This document shows, piece after piece, positions 6,934 to 14,354 of a DNA stretch of 42,261 bases. Location of the stretch: positions 1-42,261 of the forward strand of contig NZ_NFKI01000030.1 in NCBI RefSeq assembly GCF_002160305.1. Reading direction: 5' to 3'. Under the pieces are notes generated by a model. It was not told where the DNA came from. It saw only the letters and a list, made by a program, of their open reading frames with translations, and made no database searches. Each line of letters starts with the position of its first letter. Position 1 is the stretch's first letter. Origin of the DNA: Pseudoflavonifractor sp. An184 (GTDB lineage: Bacteria > Bacillota > Clostridia > Oscillospirales > Oscillospiraceae). The translations under genes were made by a program, and so were the position numbers.

Positions 6934-7860
6934 ATTTTCCGGGGCCGGCGCTCCGCCAGGGAAGGCCGTCTCTTTTTTCAGGATGCCCACGCCGATGGGC
7001 GTGGGGCCGGTGTGCACCCCAATGGTCACCCCGATGTGGAACTCCCCCACCAGCCGGGCCGGATAGCCCCGCTCCTCCAACCCGGCCAGCAGGCGGCGGG
7101 TAAAGTCCTGATACTCCTTCCGGTCCAGGCCGTAGCCGGTGGCCAGGTAGTAGTCGTTCAGATCGATCTCCCGCCGGGCCAGATAGCGGTAGAACAGCTC
7201 CATCACCCGGTTCAGCGAGTTCTTCCGCCCGGGCGCGATGCCGTCGGTCACCAGGCCGTCCCCCTCGTACCCGATCAGGGGCTTTACCCGCAGCAGGCTC
7301 CCGGTGGCGGCGGCCGCCTTGCCGATCCGCCCCCCGTGGCGCAGATACTCCAGGTCATTTGTGGTAAAGAAAATACGTCCTGTTGTCTTGGTCCGCTCCA
7401 AAATTCCGGCCGCCTCCTCCAGGGAGCAGCCCGCGTCCCGCAGCCGGGCCGCCTCCAGGACCAGCAGCCCCTGGAGCACCGTGGCCAGCCGGGAGTCCAG
7501 AACCCGGACCTGCGCCTGGGGAAATTCCTCCAGCAGTACCTCCCGGGCGTTCCGGGCGCACTGGATGGACCCGCTGAAGGGCTCGTTGAGGCAGATGCAC
7601 AGCACACCCTCCCCCCGCGCCGCGATGGGCCGAAAGGCGTCCAGATAGTCCTCGATGGTGGGCATGGAGGTCCGGGGAAACACCCCGGGGTTCTCCGCCA
7701 TCTGCCGGTAAAACTCCTGGGCGGTGATATCCCGCTCCTCCCGGTAATAGTTCTTCCCATCCATGGAGACATAGTAGGAGACCAAGGTGACCCCCAGCTT
7801 CTCCGCCCGCTCCCGCCCCAGGTCACAGGAGCTGTCGCTGACGACTTGAAACTTCCTCAT
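6931..7860 (-). CDS. DegV family protein (fatty-acid-binding, FakB-like)
   Basis: 309 residues, standard DegV length. The family marks are visible: VVSDSSCDL at the N-terminus, TSMPT near residues 64-68, SGSIQCARNA, the FFTTNDLEYLRHGGRIGK block near residues 164-181, and the C-terminal HTGPTPIGVGI. DegV/FakB proteins bind a single fatty acid and present it to the kinase FakA for phosphorylation; FakA is not in this window. ATG 7860 has GGGAGG six bases upstream. It is transcribed alone, with promoter 7902-7930 and terminator 6883-6933. A direct repeat resembling a WalR box lies just after the -10. Confidence 0.87.
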   Translation of the reverse strand: MRKFQVVSDSSCDLGRERAEKLGVTLVSYYVSMDGKNYYREERDITAQEFYRQMAENPGVFPRTSMPTIEDYLDAFRPIAARGEGVLCICLNEPFSGSIQCARNAREVLLEEFPQAQVRVLDSRLATVLQGLLVLEAARLRDAGCSLEEAAGILERTKTTGRIFFTTNDLEYLRHGGRIGKAAAATGSLLRVKPLIGYEGDGLVTDGIAPGRKNSLNRVMELFYRYLARREIDLNDYYLATGYGLDRKEYQDFTRRLLAGLEERGYPARLVGEFHIGVTIGVHTGPTPIGVGILKKETAFPGGAPAPEN

Positions 7861-7882
7861 GTTTGCCCTCCCACCCGCACGG

Positions 7883-7899
7883 TGTAAAATTCGTGTTAA
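7883..7899. promoter_or_regulatory. WalR-like direct repeat near the degV transcription start
   Basis: TGTAAA (7883-7888), five bases, TGTTAA (7894-7899), which fits TGTWAH-N5-TGTWAH. It lies just downstream of the degV -10, so if bound it would repress. DegV is not a classical WalR target, so this match is weaker than those at wall genes. Confidence 0.35.
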
Positions 7900-7901
7900 G
7901 T

Positions 7902-7930
7902 ATCATATCCTCTTTTTGCGGAAAAAGCAA
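7902..7930 (-). promoter_or_regulatory. degV promoter
   Basis: Minus-strand TTGCTT (7925-7930), 17-base spacer, TATGAT (7902-7907). Confidence 0.65.
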
Positions 7931-7985
7931 TCTGTAATTGAAAAAAGGCAGAAAAACTTTGCCGCCCCTCTCCCCCCCGCCCGCC

Positions 7986-8015
7986 TTGACGGCCCGCCGT
8001 CCGCCACCGTATAAT
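7986..8015 (+). promoter_or_regulatory. Uridine phosphorylase promoter
   Basis: TTGACG (7986-7991), 18-base spacer, perfect TATAAT (8010-8015). Confidence 0.75.
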
Positions 8016-8068
8016 GGAACCACAGCAGGCGGGCCGCGGCGCCCGCCGGAACAAAGGAGGCAGGTCCT

Positions 8069-8842
8069 ATGCAGGCGCGTGAGCTTCAGTTTCACATCCA
8101 GTGTCTCCCCGGCCAGGTGGGCCGGTACTGCATCCTCCCGGGGGACCCGGGGCGGTGCGGGGAGATCGCCAAATACTTCGACAACCCGGTGCATGTCCAG
8201 ACCAACCGGGAGTACGTCACCTACACCGGCACCCTCCTGGGCGAGCCGGTGAGCGTGGTGTCCACCGGCATCGGCGGCCCCTCGGCGGCCATCGCCATGG
8301 AGGAGCTGTGCAATCTGGGGGCGGACACCTTTGTGCGGGTGGGCACCTGCGGAGGCATCCATCTGGAGGTCCAGAGCGGGGACGTGGTGGTGGCCACCGG
8401 GGCCGTCCGTATGGAGGGGACCAGCCGGGAGTACGCCCCCATTGAGTTTCCGGCGGTGCCCCACTACCAGGTACTCGCCGCCCTGACCCAGGCGGCCCAG
8501 AATCTGGGCAAGCCCTGGAAGGCCGGAGTGGTCCAGTGCAAGGACTCCTTCTACGGCCAGCACAGCCCCGGCCGGATGCCGGTGTCCTATGAGCTGGAGA
8601 CCAAGTGGGAGGCCTGGAAGCGGCTGGGGGTGCTGGCCAGCGAGATGGAGTCGGCCGCCCTCTTTACCGTGGCCGCCGCCCGGGGCGTCCGGTGCGGCTC
8701 GGTGTTCCACGTGATCTGGAACCAGGAGCGGGAGAAGGAGGGGCTGGACCAGAAGGAGTCCCACGACACCTCCGCCGCCATCCAGGTGGGGGTGGAGGCT
8801 CTGAAGCTCCTCATCCAGCAGGACCGGGCGGAGGGGCGCTGA
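8069..8842 (+). CDS. udp: Uridine phosphorylase
   Basis: 257 residues of the NP-1 nucleoside phosphorylase family. It cleaves uridine with phosphate to uracil and ribose-1-phosphate in pyrimidine salvage. Visible marks are the phosphate loop ILPGDPGRC near residues 22-30, the [14 protein letters not shown] block, RVGTCGGI near residues 91-98, and the purine/uridine site segment [17 protein letters not shown] near residues 191-207. AAAGGAGG lies about eight bases before ATG 8069. Single-gene unit with promoter 7986-8015 and shared terminator 8877-8924. A related activity on another pyrimidine nucleoside cannot be excluded. Confidence 0.88.
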   Translation: MQARELQFHIQCLPGQVGRYCILPGDPGRCGEIAKYFDNPVHVQTNREYVTYTGTLLGEPVSVVSTGIGGPSAAIAMEELCNLGADTFVRVGTCGGIHLEVQSGDVVVATGAVRMEGTSREYAPIEFPAVPHYQVLAALTQAAQNLGKPWKAGVVQCKDSFYGQHSPGRMPVSYELETKWEAWKRLGVLASEMESAALFTVAAARGVRCGSVFHVIWNQEREKEGLDQKESHDTSAAIQVGVEALKLLIQQDRAEGR

Positions 8843-8876
8843 CTTCTCGCTCCGGCTTTGAGAAAACACCCAAAAA

Positions 8877-8924
8877 CAAAAACAGACAGTATAGACTCAC
8901 ATGGTCTATACTGCCTGTTTTGAC
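8877..8924. terminator. Shared bidirectional terminator
   Basis: Core arms 8887-8896 and 8904-8913 pair perfectly and extend through flanking AAAACAG/CTGTTTT, with A- and T-runs outside. It ends udp (plus) and the M16 peptidase gene (minus). Confidence 0.85.
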
Positions 8925-8931
8925 TTTTCAG

Positions 8932-10188
8932 TTAAATTCCCCGCTCCAGCCACGCCCGGTACTCCGCCGCCGGACGCACCCGGCCCACGGCAGACAGGGA
9001 GGCCCCCACAAAGGGGAAGATCCGCTCCGCCAGCCGGCGCAGCTCCTCCCGGGTCACCTGGTCGTAGGCGGCCAGGATCTCCTCCGACTCCCGCACCTTT
9101 CCGTACAGCAGGGCGGAGGTGCCCAGGTGGCTCATGCGGGCCTGGACCGACTCCATCCCCATGAGGATGTTGGCCTGGGCCTGGTCCCGGGCCCGGGAGA
9201 GCTCCTCCTGGGTGGGGCCGTGGCCGGCCAGCTCCCCCACGATGGCCCGGACGGCCTCCAGGGCCCCCTGCTCCTGCTCCTGGTTCAGGGCGGTGTAGAT
9301 CCCCAAAAGGCCGGTGTCGGCGTGGTCGGACACATAGGAGTAGGCGGTGTAGCACAGCCCCCGCTTCTCCCGCAGCTCCTGGAACAGCCGGGAGGAGCAC
9401 CCGCCCCCCAGGATGGAGTTGAGCAGCAGCAGGGCGTACCGCTCCTCATCCAGATAGGACAGAGCGGGGAAGGCCAGAATCAGGTGGTTCTGCTCGATGG
9501 CCTTCTTCCGCACGGTGACGGCGGGGAGGTAGACGGCCTCCCGCACCTTGGGCAGGGGGGCCGCGGGCAGGGCGGACAGCCGCCGGGCGAGGGCGTCCAC
9601 GTGCCGCTCCTCAAAGCTGCCCGCCAGGGCGGCCACAATGGCCCCGGGGACATAGTGCTCCTGCTGCCACCGGCGCAGGCTCTCCCCGGTCATCTGTTCC
9701 AGGGTGGATGCCTTTCCCAGGATGGGGCGGCCCAGGGGGCGGCCCTTGTACACCGCCATGGCCAGCCGCTCGGCGCACAGGTCCTCGGGGGCGTCCTCAT
9801 ACATCCCGATCTCCTCCAGGATCACCCCCCGCTCCAGAGCCGCGTCCCCCTCGTCAAACCTGGAGTCAAAGAGCATATCGCACAGCATCTCCCCCGCCCG
9901 GTCCAGGTGCCGGTCCAGGCACCGGGCGTAGAAGCAGGTGCTCTCCTTGGTGGTGTAGGCGTTCACCTGGCCGCCGATGGCGTCCATCTCCATGGCCAGG
10001 TCGGCGGCGGAGCGGCGGCTGGTCCCCTTGAAGGACATGTGCTCAATGAAGTGGGCGGCCCCGTTCTCCTCGGCGCGCTCGTGGCGGGAGCCGGCTCCCA
10101 CAAAAAATCCCAGGGCGGCGGAGCGGACGCCGGGGATGTGCTCCGTTAAAATACGGGCCCCGTTGGGCAGGGTGATGGTACGGTACAT
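8932..10188 (-). CDS. M16 family zinc metallopeptidase (pitrilysin/MPP-like)
   Basis: 418 residues from ATG 10188, with GAGG eight bases upstream; a longer open frame to 10392 enters the divergent gene's leader and is rejected. The inverted zinc motif HFIEH gives H46, E49 and H50, with the third ligand in the acidic helix ERGVILEEI some 75 residues on. The second half repeats the fold without zinc residues and has the R/Y-type block LREKRGLCYTAYSYV. Such YmxG-like proteins are common in spore formers and their natural substrates are poorly known. It is transcribed alone and converges on udp. Confidence 0.87.
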   Translation of the reverse strand: MYRTITLPNGARILTEHIPGVRSAALGFFVGAGSRHERAEENGAAHFIEHMSFKGTSRRSAADLAMEMDAIGGQVNAYTTKESTCFYARCLDRHLDRAGEMLCDMLFDSRFDEGDAALERGVILEEIGMYEDAPEDLCAERLAMAVYKGRPLGRPILGKASTLEQMTGESLRRWQQEHYVPGAIVAALAGSFEERHVDALARRLSALPAAPLPKVREAVYLPAVTVRKKAIEQNHLILAFPALSYLDEERYALLLLNSILGGGCSSRLFQELREKRGLCYTAYSYVSDHADTGLLGIYTALNQEQEQGALEAVRAIVGELAGHGPTQEELSRARDQAQANILMGMESVQARMSHLGTSALLYGKVRESEEILAAYDQVTREELRRLAERIFPFVGASLSAVGRVRPAAEYRAWLERGI

Positions 10189-10390
10189 AACAGCTTCCTC
10201 ACTTTGACAGAATTCGTACTTGGAGAAGTATATCACACAAATAGGGAAAACGTCCACGGAAGTTGTACGTCTGCGTACACAAAACCCTGGAAATTTTCCA
10301 GCCCCTTCCGGGGACAACGGTACAAAAATTTTTCCCTTTCCGGTATAGACGCCCAAAAACTGGTCCACAATATCCCTCGGAGGTGGTTCC

Positions 10391-11134
10391 ATGAAACGGA
10401 ATCTGTTTCAAAAATTAGGCGATTTCGTGCTGGGAAAGGGCTTCTACATAGTCCTGTTCCTGTGCGTCGCCGCCATTGGAATTTCGGGCTATTATCTCAT
10501 CCGCACCGTCACCGGGGGCAGCCAGCCCAGCGAGCCGGTCACGGCCAACCCCACCGTCACCCTCCCGGACAGCAGCGCCCAGGAGGCCCCTTCCACCCAG
10601 CCGCCGGAGGAAGAAACTCCCGAGGAGGAGCCCCCCGCCCCGGCCGTCCAGGAGGACGACCCCCAGCCGGTGAAGGAGCCCACCCAGGAGGAGGTCTCCG
10701 CCCAGCCGGAGTACAAGGAAGTGGTCTACACCTGGCCGGTGAAGGGACAGGTCCTGCGGACCTTCACCGCCGAGGCCCTGGCCTATGACCCCACCATGGG
10801 GGACTGGCGCACCCACTGCGGCGTGGACATCGCCGCCGAGGCGGGGCTCAAGGTGCTGGCCGCCGGCGAGGGACAGGTGGAGGAGGTCTACTCCGACCCC
10901 ATGATGGGCACCACGGTGACCGTCCAGCAGCCGGACGGGATTACGGCGGTATACTCCAATCTGGCGGAGGAGGTCGCCGTGTCCGTGGGGGACGCGGTGG
11001 AGACCGGGGCCGTCCTGGGCGCCGTGGGCGGCACCGCCATCGCGGAGAGCGGGATGGAATCCCACCTGCACCTGGAGCTGCTGGCGGAGGGGAACCACGT
11101 AGACCCCCTGGACTATCTGCCGGAGCAAAGCTGA
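10391..11134 (+). CDS. Membrane-anchored M23/LytM protein, SpoIIQ-like
   Basis: 247 residues. One membrane helix at about residues 17-37 is followed by a Pro/Glu-rich spacer (about 48-108) and a LytM domain (about 110-245). The zinc motifs look intact: HCGVD (HxxxD) near residues 142-146 and HLHLEL (HxH) near residues 225-230. The layout fits SpoIIQ, the forespore partner of SpoIIIAH; in Bacillus SpoIIQ the catalytic set is degenerate, while clostridial versions keep it (family knowledge). No spoIIIA genes are near. GGAGG lies seven bases before ATG 10391. The leader of about 160 bases holds small hairpins but no confident promoter. Confidence 0.78.
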   Translation: MKRNLFQKLGDFVLGKGFYIVLFLCVAAIGISGYYLIRTVTGGSQPSEPVTANPTVTLPDSSAQEAPSTQPPEEETPEEEPPAPAVQEDDPQPVKEPTQEEVSAQPEYKEVVYTWPVKGQVLRTFTAEALAYDPTMGDWRTHCGVDIAAEAGLKVLAAGEGQVEEVYSDPMMGTTVTVQQPDGITAVYSNLAEEVAVSVGDAVETGAVLGAVGGTAIAESGMESHLHLELLAEGNHVDPLDYLPEQS

Positions 11135-11147
11135 ATTTATAAAAAAG

Positions 11148-11186
11148 GCCATACCGACCGGAGAAAAATTCTCCGGCCGGTATGGC
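11148..11186. terminator. Shared bidirectional terminator
   Basis: A 16-pair stem (one mismatch) with an AT-rich loop follows the M23 gene, and on the minus strand is followed by a T-run. It ends both the M23 gene and the sugar operon. Confidence 0.85.
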
Positions 11187-11238
11187 TGCTTTGTTTGGCT
11201 TGGGGAAAGAAGAACGCAAATGTAATAAATACCGCCTC

Positions 11239-12729
11239 TTACACGAAGGGGTTCTCGGTGGGGTAGGGCAGGCTCTTGGGCTGGTTGTAGGCGATGTCCT
11301 CCACACCCAGCAGCTTCATCACCTCGAACAGGGCCTTGCCGTAGTGGCCGAAGGCCACCGCGCCGTGGTGGGGATAGCGCTTCTGCACCAGCACGTGGCG
11401 GTAGAAGCGGCCCATCTCCGGGATGGCGAAGACGCCGATGCCGCCGAAGGAGCGGGTCTTGACAGGCAGGACCTCGCCCTGGGCGATGTAGGAGCGCAGC
11501 TTGCCCTCGCTGTCGCACTGCAGGCGGTAGAAGGTGATCTGGGAGGGAGCGATGTCGCCCTCCAGGGTGCCCCGGGTGAAGTCGGGGTCGGAGCCCTTGG
11601 GCTCCAGCAGGCGGTGCTGGATGAGCTGATACTTCACGGCCCGGTCGGCGCACAGCTTGCAGCTGGGGGTGTTGCCGCAGTGGAAGCCCATGAAGGTGTC
11701 GGTGAGCTGATAGGGGAACTTGCCCTCGATGTCCTCGTGGTACAGGTCGGCGGGGACGGAGTTGTTGATGTCCAGCAGGGTGACCGTGTCGCCGGAGACG
11801 CACATGCCGATGTACTCGGACAGGGCGCCGTAGATGTCCACCTCGCAGGAGACGGGGATGCCCCGGCTCACCAGGCGGGAGTTCACATAGCAGGGCTCAA
11901 AGCCGAAGGCCTCGGGGAAGGCGGGCCAGCACTTGTCGGCGAAGGCCACGTACTCCCGGGCGCCCTTGTGCTGCTCCGCCCAGTCCAGCAGGGTGACCTC
12001 CAGCTGGGCCATGCGCTCGTTCATCTCGGGGTAGTAGCGGCCCTCGCCCATCTCCTTGGCCATGTCGGCGCAGATCTCGGGGATGCGGGGGTCGTCCTTG
12101 TGGGCCTTGTAGGCCACCAGCAGGTCCAGCTCGGAGTTCTCCTCGATCTCCACGCCGATCTCGTACAGGCCCTTGATGGGGGCGTTGCAGGCGAAGAAGT
12201 CCTGGGGACGGGGGCCGAAGGTGATGATCTTCAGCTTGGACAGGCCGATGAGGGCGCGGGCGATGGGCACATAGTCCTGGATCATGGCGGCGATGTCCTC
12301 GGCGGTGCCCACGGGGTACTCGGGGATGTAGGCCTTCAGGTGGCGCATGCCCAGGTTGTAGGAGCAGTTGAGCATGCCGCAGTAGGCGTCGCCCCGGCCG
12401 TCGATCAGGTCCTTGCCGGTCTCCTCGGCGGCGGCGGCGTACATGACGGGGCCGTCAAACTTCTGGGCGATGAGGGTCTCGGGGGTCTCGGGGCCGAAGT
12501 TGCCCAGGAACACCACCAGGGCGTTGCAGCCGGCGGCCTTCACCTCGTCCACGGCCTTGAGCATGTCCTTCTCGTTCTCCACGGTGGTCTTGCACTCGTA
12601 GATGTCCACGCCCTTGGCCTGGCAGGCGGCCACCACCGCGGCGCGGCGGCGCTCCGACAGGGAGATGATGAAGCAGTCCCGGGACACCGCGATGATGCCC
12701 AGCTTTACAGTGGGAATGTTGGTCAGCAT
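11239..12729 (-). CDS. L-fucose/L-arabinose isomerase family protein
   Basis: 496 residues. It belongs to the FucI/AraA-type metal-dependent aldose-ketose isomerases: the N-terminal Rossmann-like part contains GNFGPETPETLIAQKF, and the catalytic segment CEVDIYGALSEYIGM corresponds to the conserved E-x-D-x-YGA block that holds metal ligands, with HCGNTP further on. Family members act on L-fucose, D-arabinose or L-arabinose. Here it is the last gene of an operon with a XylB-type kinase and a xylose-type ABC importer and replaces the expected XylA, so its sugar is uncertain; an isomerisation to D-ribulose or D-xylulose would fit the kinase (inference). GAGGTG precedes ATG 12729 by about ten bases. 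Confidence 0.8.
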   Translation of the reverse strand: MLTNIPTVKLGIIAVSRDCFIISLSERRRAAVVAACQAKGVDIYECKTTVENEKDMLKAVDEVKAAGCNALVVFLGNFGPETPETLIAQKFDGPVMYAAAAEETGKDLIDGRGDAYCGMLNCSYNLGMRHLKAYIPEYPVGTAEDIAAMIQDYVPIARALIGLSKLKIITFGPRPQDFFACNAPIKGLYEIGVEIEENSELDLLVAYKAHKDDPRIPEICADMAKEMGEGRYYPEMNERMAQLEVTLLDWAEQHKGAREYVAFADKCWPAFPEAFGFEPCYVNSRLVSRGIPVSCEVDIYGALSEYIGMCVSGDTVTLLDINNSVPADLYHEDIEGKFPYQLTDTFMGFHCGNTPSCKLCADRAVKYQLIQHRLLEPKGSDPDFTRGTLEGDIAPSQITFYRLQCDSEGKLRSYIAQGEVLPVKTRSFGGIGVFAIPEMGRFYRHVLVQKRYPHHGAVAFGHYGKALFEVMKLLGVEDIAYNQPKSLPYPTENPFV

Positions 12730-12763
12730 AATGTTCTCACACCTCTTTTAAAATTGAGCCGGT

Positions 12764-13399
12764 TCAGATGAGCCCGGCAATGTCAATGTTTTCTCCGTCC
12801 AGGCGCACGGGCGCTCCCTGGGCGGCCTCGCTGCTGTCCTTGTGGGCCAGCAGCCACTTGTTCCGGGCCCACAGGCACTGGTCCTCCTGGTTGCCCGCTA
12901 AAATGGCCGGCTTGTCCAGGTTGGTGCCCTTGGGCAGGACGATGGCCACCTGGAAGCCCTCCCCCGCCTTGGCGGAACAGGGGGCGTAGTGCAGGGTGGT
13001 GGCGTACACCTCCACCAGGGTGCCGGCGGGGCACAGGAAGGCCTCCACCTTGCCGGTGTCCAGACGGCCGTCCGCCATCTCCTCCCGCTTGGCCAGCAGG
13101 AGGATAAAGTCCTGAACGCCCACGTTCAGCTCGCTGTCCCGGTGGTACTCCAGGCAGTTGAGCTTGGTGTTGTGGCCGTTGCACCAGCCGATCTGGATGG
13201 GCATGCCGCCGTAAGCCCGGTCGGACAGCTCCCCGCACACGGGCAGGGCCATGAGCTCGGGCTGCTCCGGGACGTACTCGGTCCCCTCCGGGACCGGGGT
13301 CACCCGCTCCAGGGTGTCCAGCAGCCCGGTCAGGTCGTAGCCGGTGAGCACCTGTCCGTACTTGGAGAAGGACGGATCAAAGACAGATTGAATGGTCAT
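12764..13399 (-). CDS. DUF4867 cupin-like protein
   Basis: 211 residues from ATG 13399; GAGGTG lies seven to eight bases upstream, whereas the ATG six bases earlier is too close to it. The segment GHNTKLNCLEYHRDSELNVG (about residues 77-96) has the His/Glu/His spacing of a cupin metal site, and VEVYATTLHYAPC supplies another His. The family is uncharacterised. Its position between the isomerase gene and the membrane genes of a sugar operon suggests a sugar isomerase, epimerase or mutarotase role (inference). Confidence 0.7.
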   Translation of the reverse strand: MTIQSVFDPSFSKYGQVLTGYDLTGLLDTLERVTPVPEGTEYVPEQPELMALPVCGELSDRAYGGMPIQIGWCNGHNTKLNCLEYHRDSELNVGVQDFILLLAKREEMADGRLDTGKVEAFLCPAGTLVEVYATTLHYAPCSAKAGEGFQVAIVLPKGTNLDKPAILAGNQEDQCLWARNKWLLAHKDSSEAAQGAPVRLDGENIDIAGLI

Positions 13400-13410
13400 A
13401 AGCATTCACC

Positions 13411-14085
13411 TCAAGTTTGGGAGCGCACTCCCGCAAATTGTGCCAGCGCGGCCTCGCACAGCCGCTGGCTGATGGGAAAAAACAGCTGGGCGGCGGGGCC
13501 CACCAGAAAGGCGCAGATCACAGTGCCCAGCCCCACCACGCCCCCCAGGGCCAGCCCCACCAGGGCGAAGGTCAGGTCCACCCCGATGCGCACCGGCCCG
13601 AAGGGTTTTCGCAGCTTGTCGCTGAGCACCACCGCCACCAGGTCGTTGGGACCGGTACCCGCCCGGGAGCGGATGACGATGGTCATGCCGAAGGCCAGGA
13701 TGACGCACCCGGCCACCAGCAGCGCCAGCCGCAGGGGCAGCGGCAGCCCCCCGTGGATCACCGGGGACAGCCAGAGGGTATACACATCAATAATGGGACC
13801 GCCCAGGGCCATGCACAGCACGGTGCCGATTCCCACATAGGAGCGGTCCACCGCCAGCAGCACCAGCAGAATGACCAGCGACACCAGCAGGTGGGTCCGG
13901 CCGTGGGTCATGGCGGCAAAGGCCGGCCAGGGGATTCCCCGGAACAGCCCCTGCACAAATACGTTGAAGGGGTCGGAGCCCAGATCGCTCTGGAGAAACA
14001 GGGTCACGCCCAGATGGGCGACGCACAGCCCCGCCAGCAGCAGGACCACCCGGACCGCCAATTCCCGGCGCGTCCAGCCCTTCAC
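13411..14085 (-). CDS. YczE/YitT-type membrane protein
   Basis: 224 residues from GTG 14085, which has GGAGG seven bases upstream and overlaps the stop of the previous gene as GTGA. Five hydrophobic helices are visible. The segments LGSDPFNVFVQGL and RAGTGPNDLVAVVL are the duplicated motifs of the COG2364 YczE family, whose function is unknown. It lies inside the sugar operon, between the small membrane protein and DUF4867, 11 bases from the latter. A sugar or metabolite export role is possible but not shown. Confidence 0.75.
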   Translation of the reverse strand: MKGWTRRELAVRVVLLLAGLCVAHLGVTLFLQSDLGSDPFNVFVQGLFRGIPWPAFAAMTHGRTHLLVSLVILLVLLAVDRSYVGIGTVLCMALGGPIIDVYTLWLSPVIHGGLPLPLRLALLVAGCVILAFGMTIVIRSRAGTGPNDLVAVVLSDKLRKPFGPVRIGVDLTFALVGLALGGVVGLGTVICAFLVGPAAQLFFPISQRLCEAALAQFAGVRSQT

Positions 14086-14342
14086 GGCTCGTCCTCCGGC
14101 GCGGGCGGGTCCGGCTTCTTCTCCCGGTTGGCCCGGCACTGCTTGAAGTAGCGGAACAGGGAGTAGCCGCAGAACGCGACGCCGGCCAGGCCCAGGATCC
14201 CGCCCCCGGCATAGGCCGCCCAATCGGGCATGTCGCTCCCTCCCCCCAGCTGGGTGGCGATGAGCTTGTAAGCCATATAGATCAGATACAGCCCCACAGC
14301 CAGCCGGAACACCAGCCGGGTCTGTTCACCCCAGTTTTCCAA
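14082..14342 (-). CDS. Small two-helix membrane protein, unknown
   Basis: 86 residues starting at TTG 14342, with GGGGG seven bases upstream and only 12 bases after the xylB stop. Hydrophobic helices cover about residues 10-30 and 42-65; the tail is charged and Pro-rich. Its stop overlaps the GTG start of the YczE-type gene. I do not recognise a family. Coupling suggests it works with the YczE-type protein. Confidence 0.65.
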   Translation of the reverse strand: MENWGEQTRLVFRLAVGLYLIYMAYKLIATQLGGGSDMPDWAAYAGGGILGLAGVAFCGYSLFRYFKQCRANREKKPDPPAPEDEP

Positions 14343-14354
14343 GAAAATTCCCCC

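Noticed and set aside
10204-10230. TTGACA before the M23 gene as a promoter
   Set aside because: The nearest -10-like sequence is at a poor distance (18-19 bases, GTATAT or TATATC) and 160 bases from the gene; a sporulation sigma factor is as likely, so no call was made.
10214-10230. Extended -10 (TGATATACT) on the minus strand for the M16 gene
   Set aside because: The -10 is fair but no convincing -35 is present, so it is noted only here.
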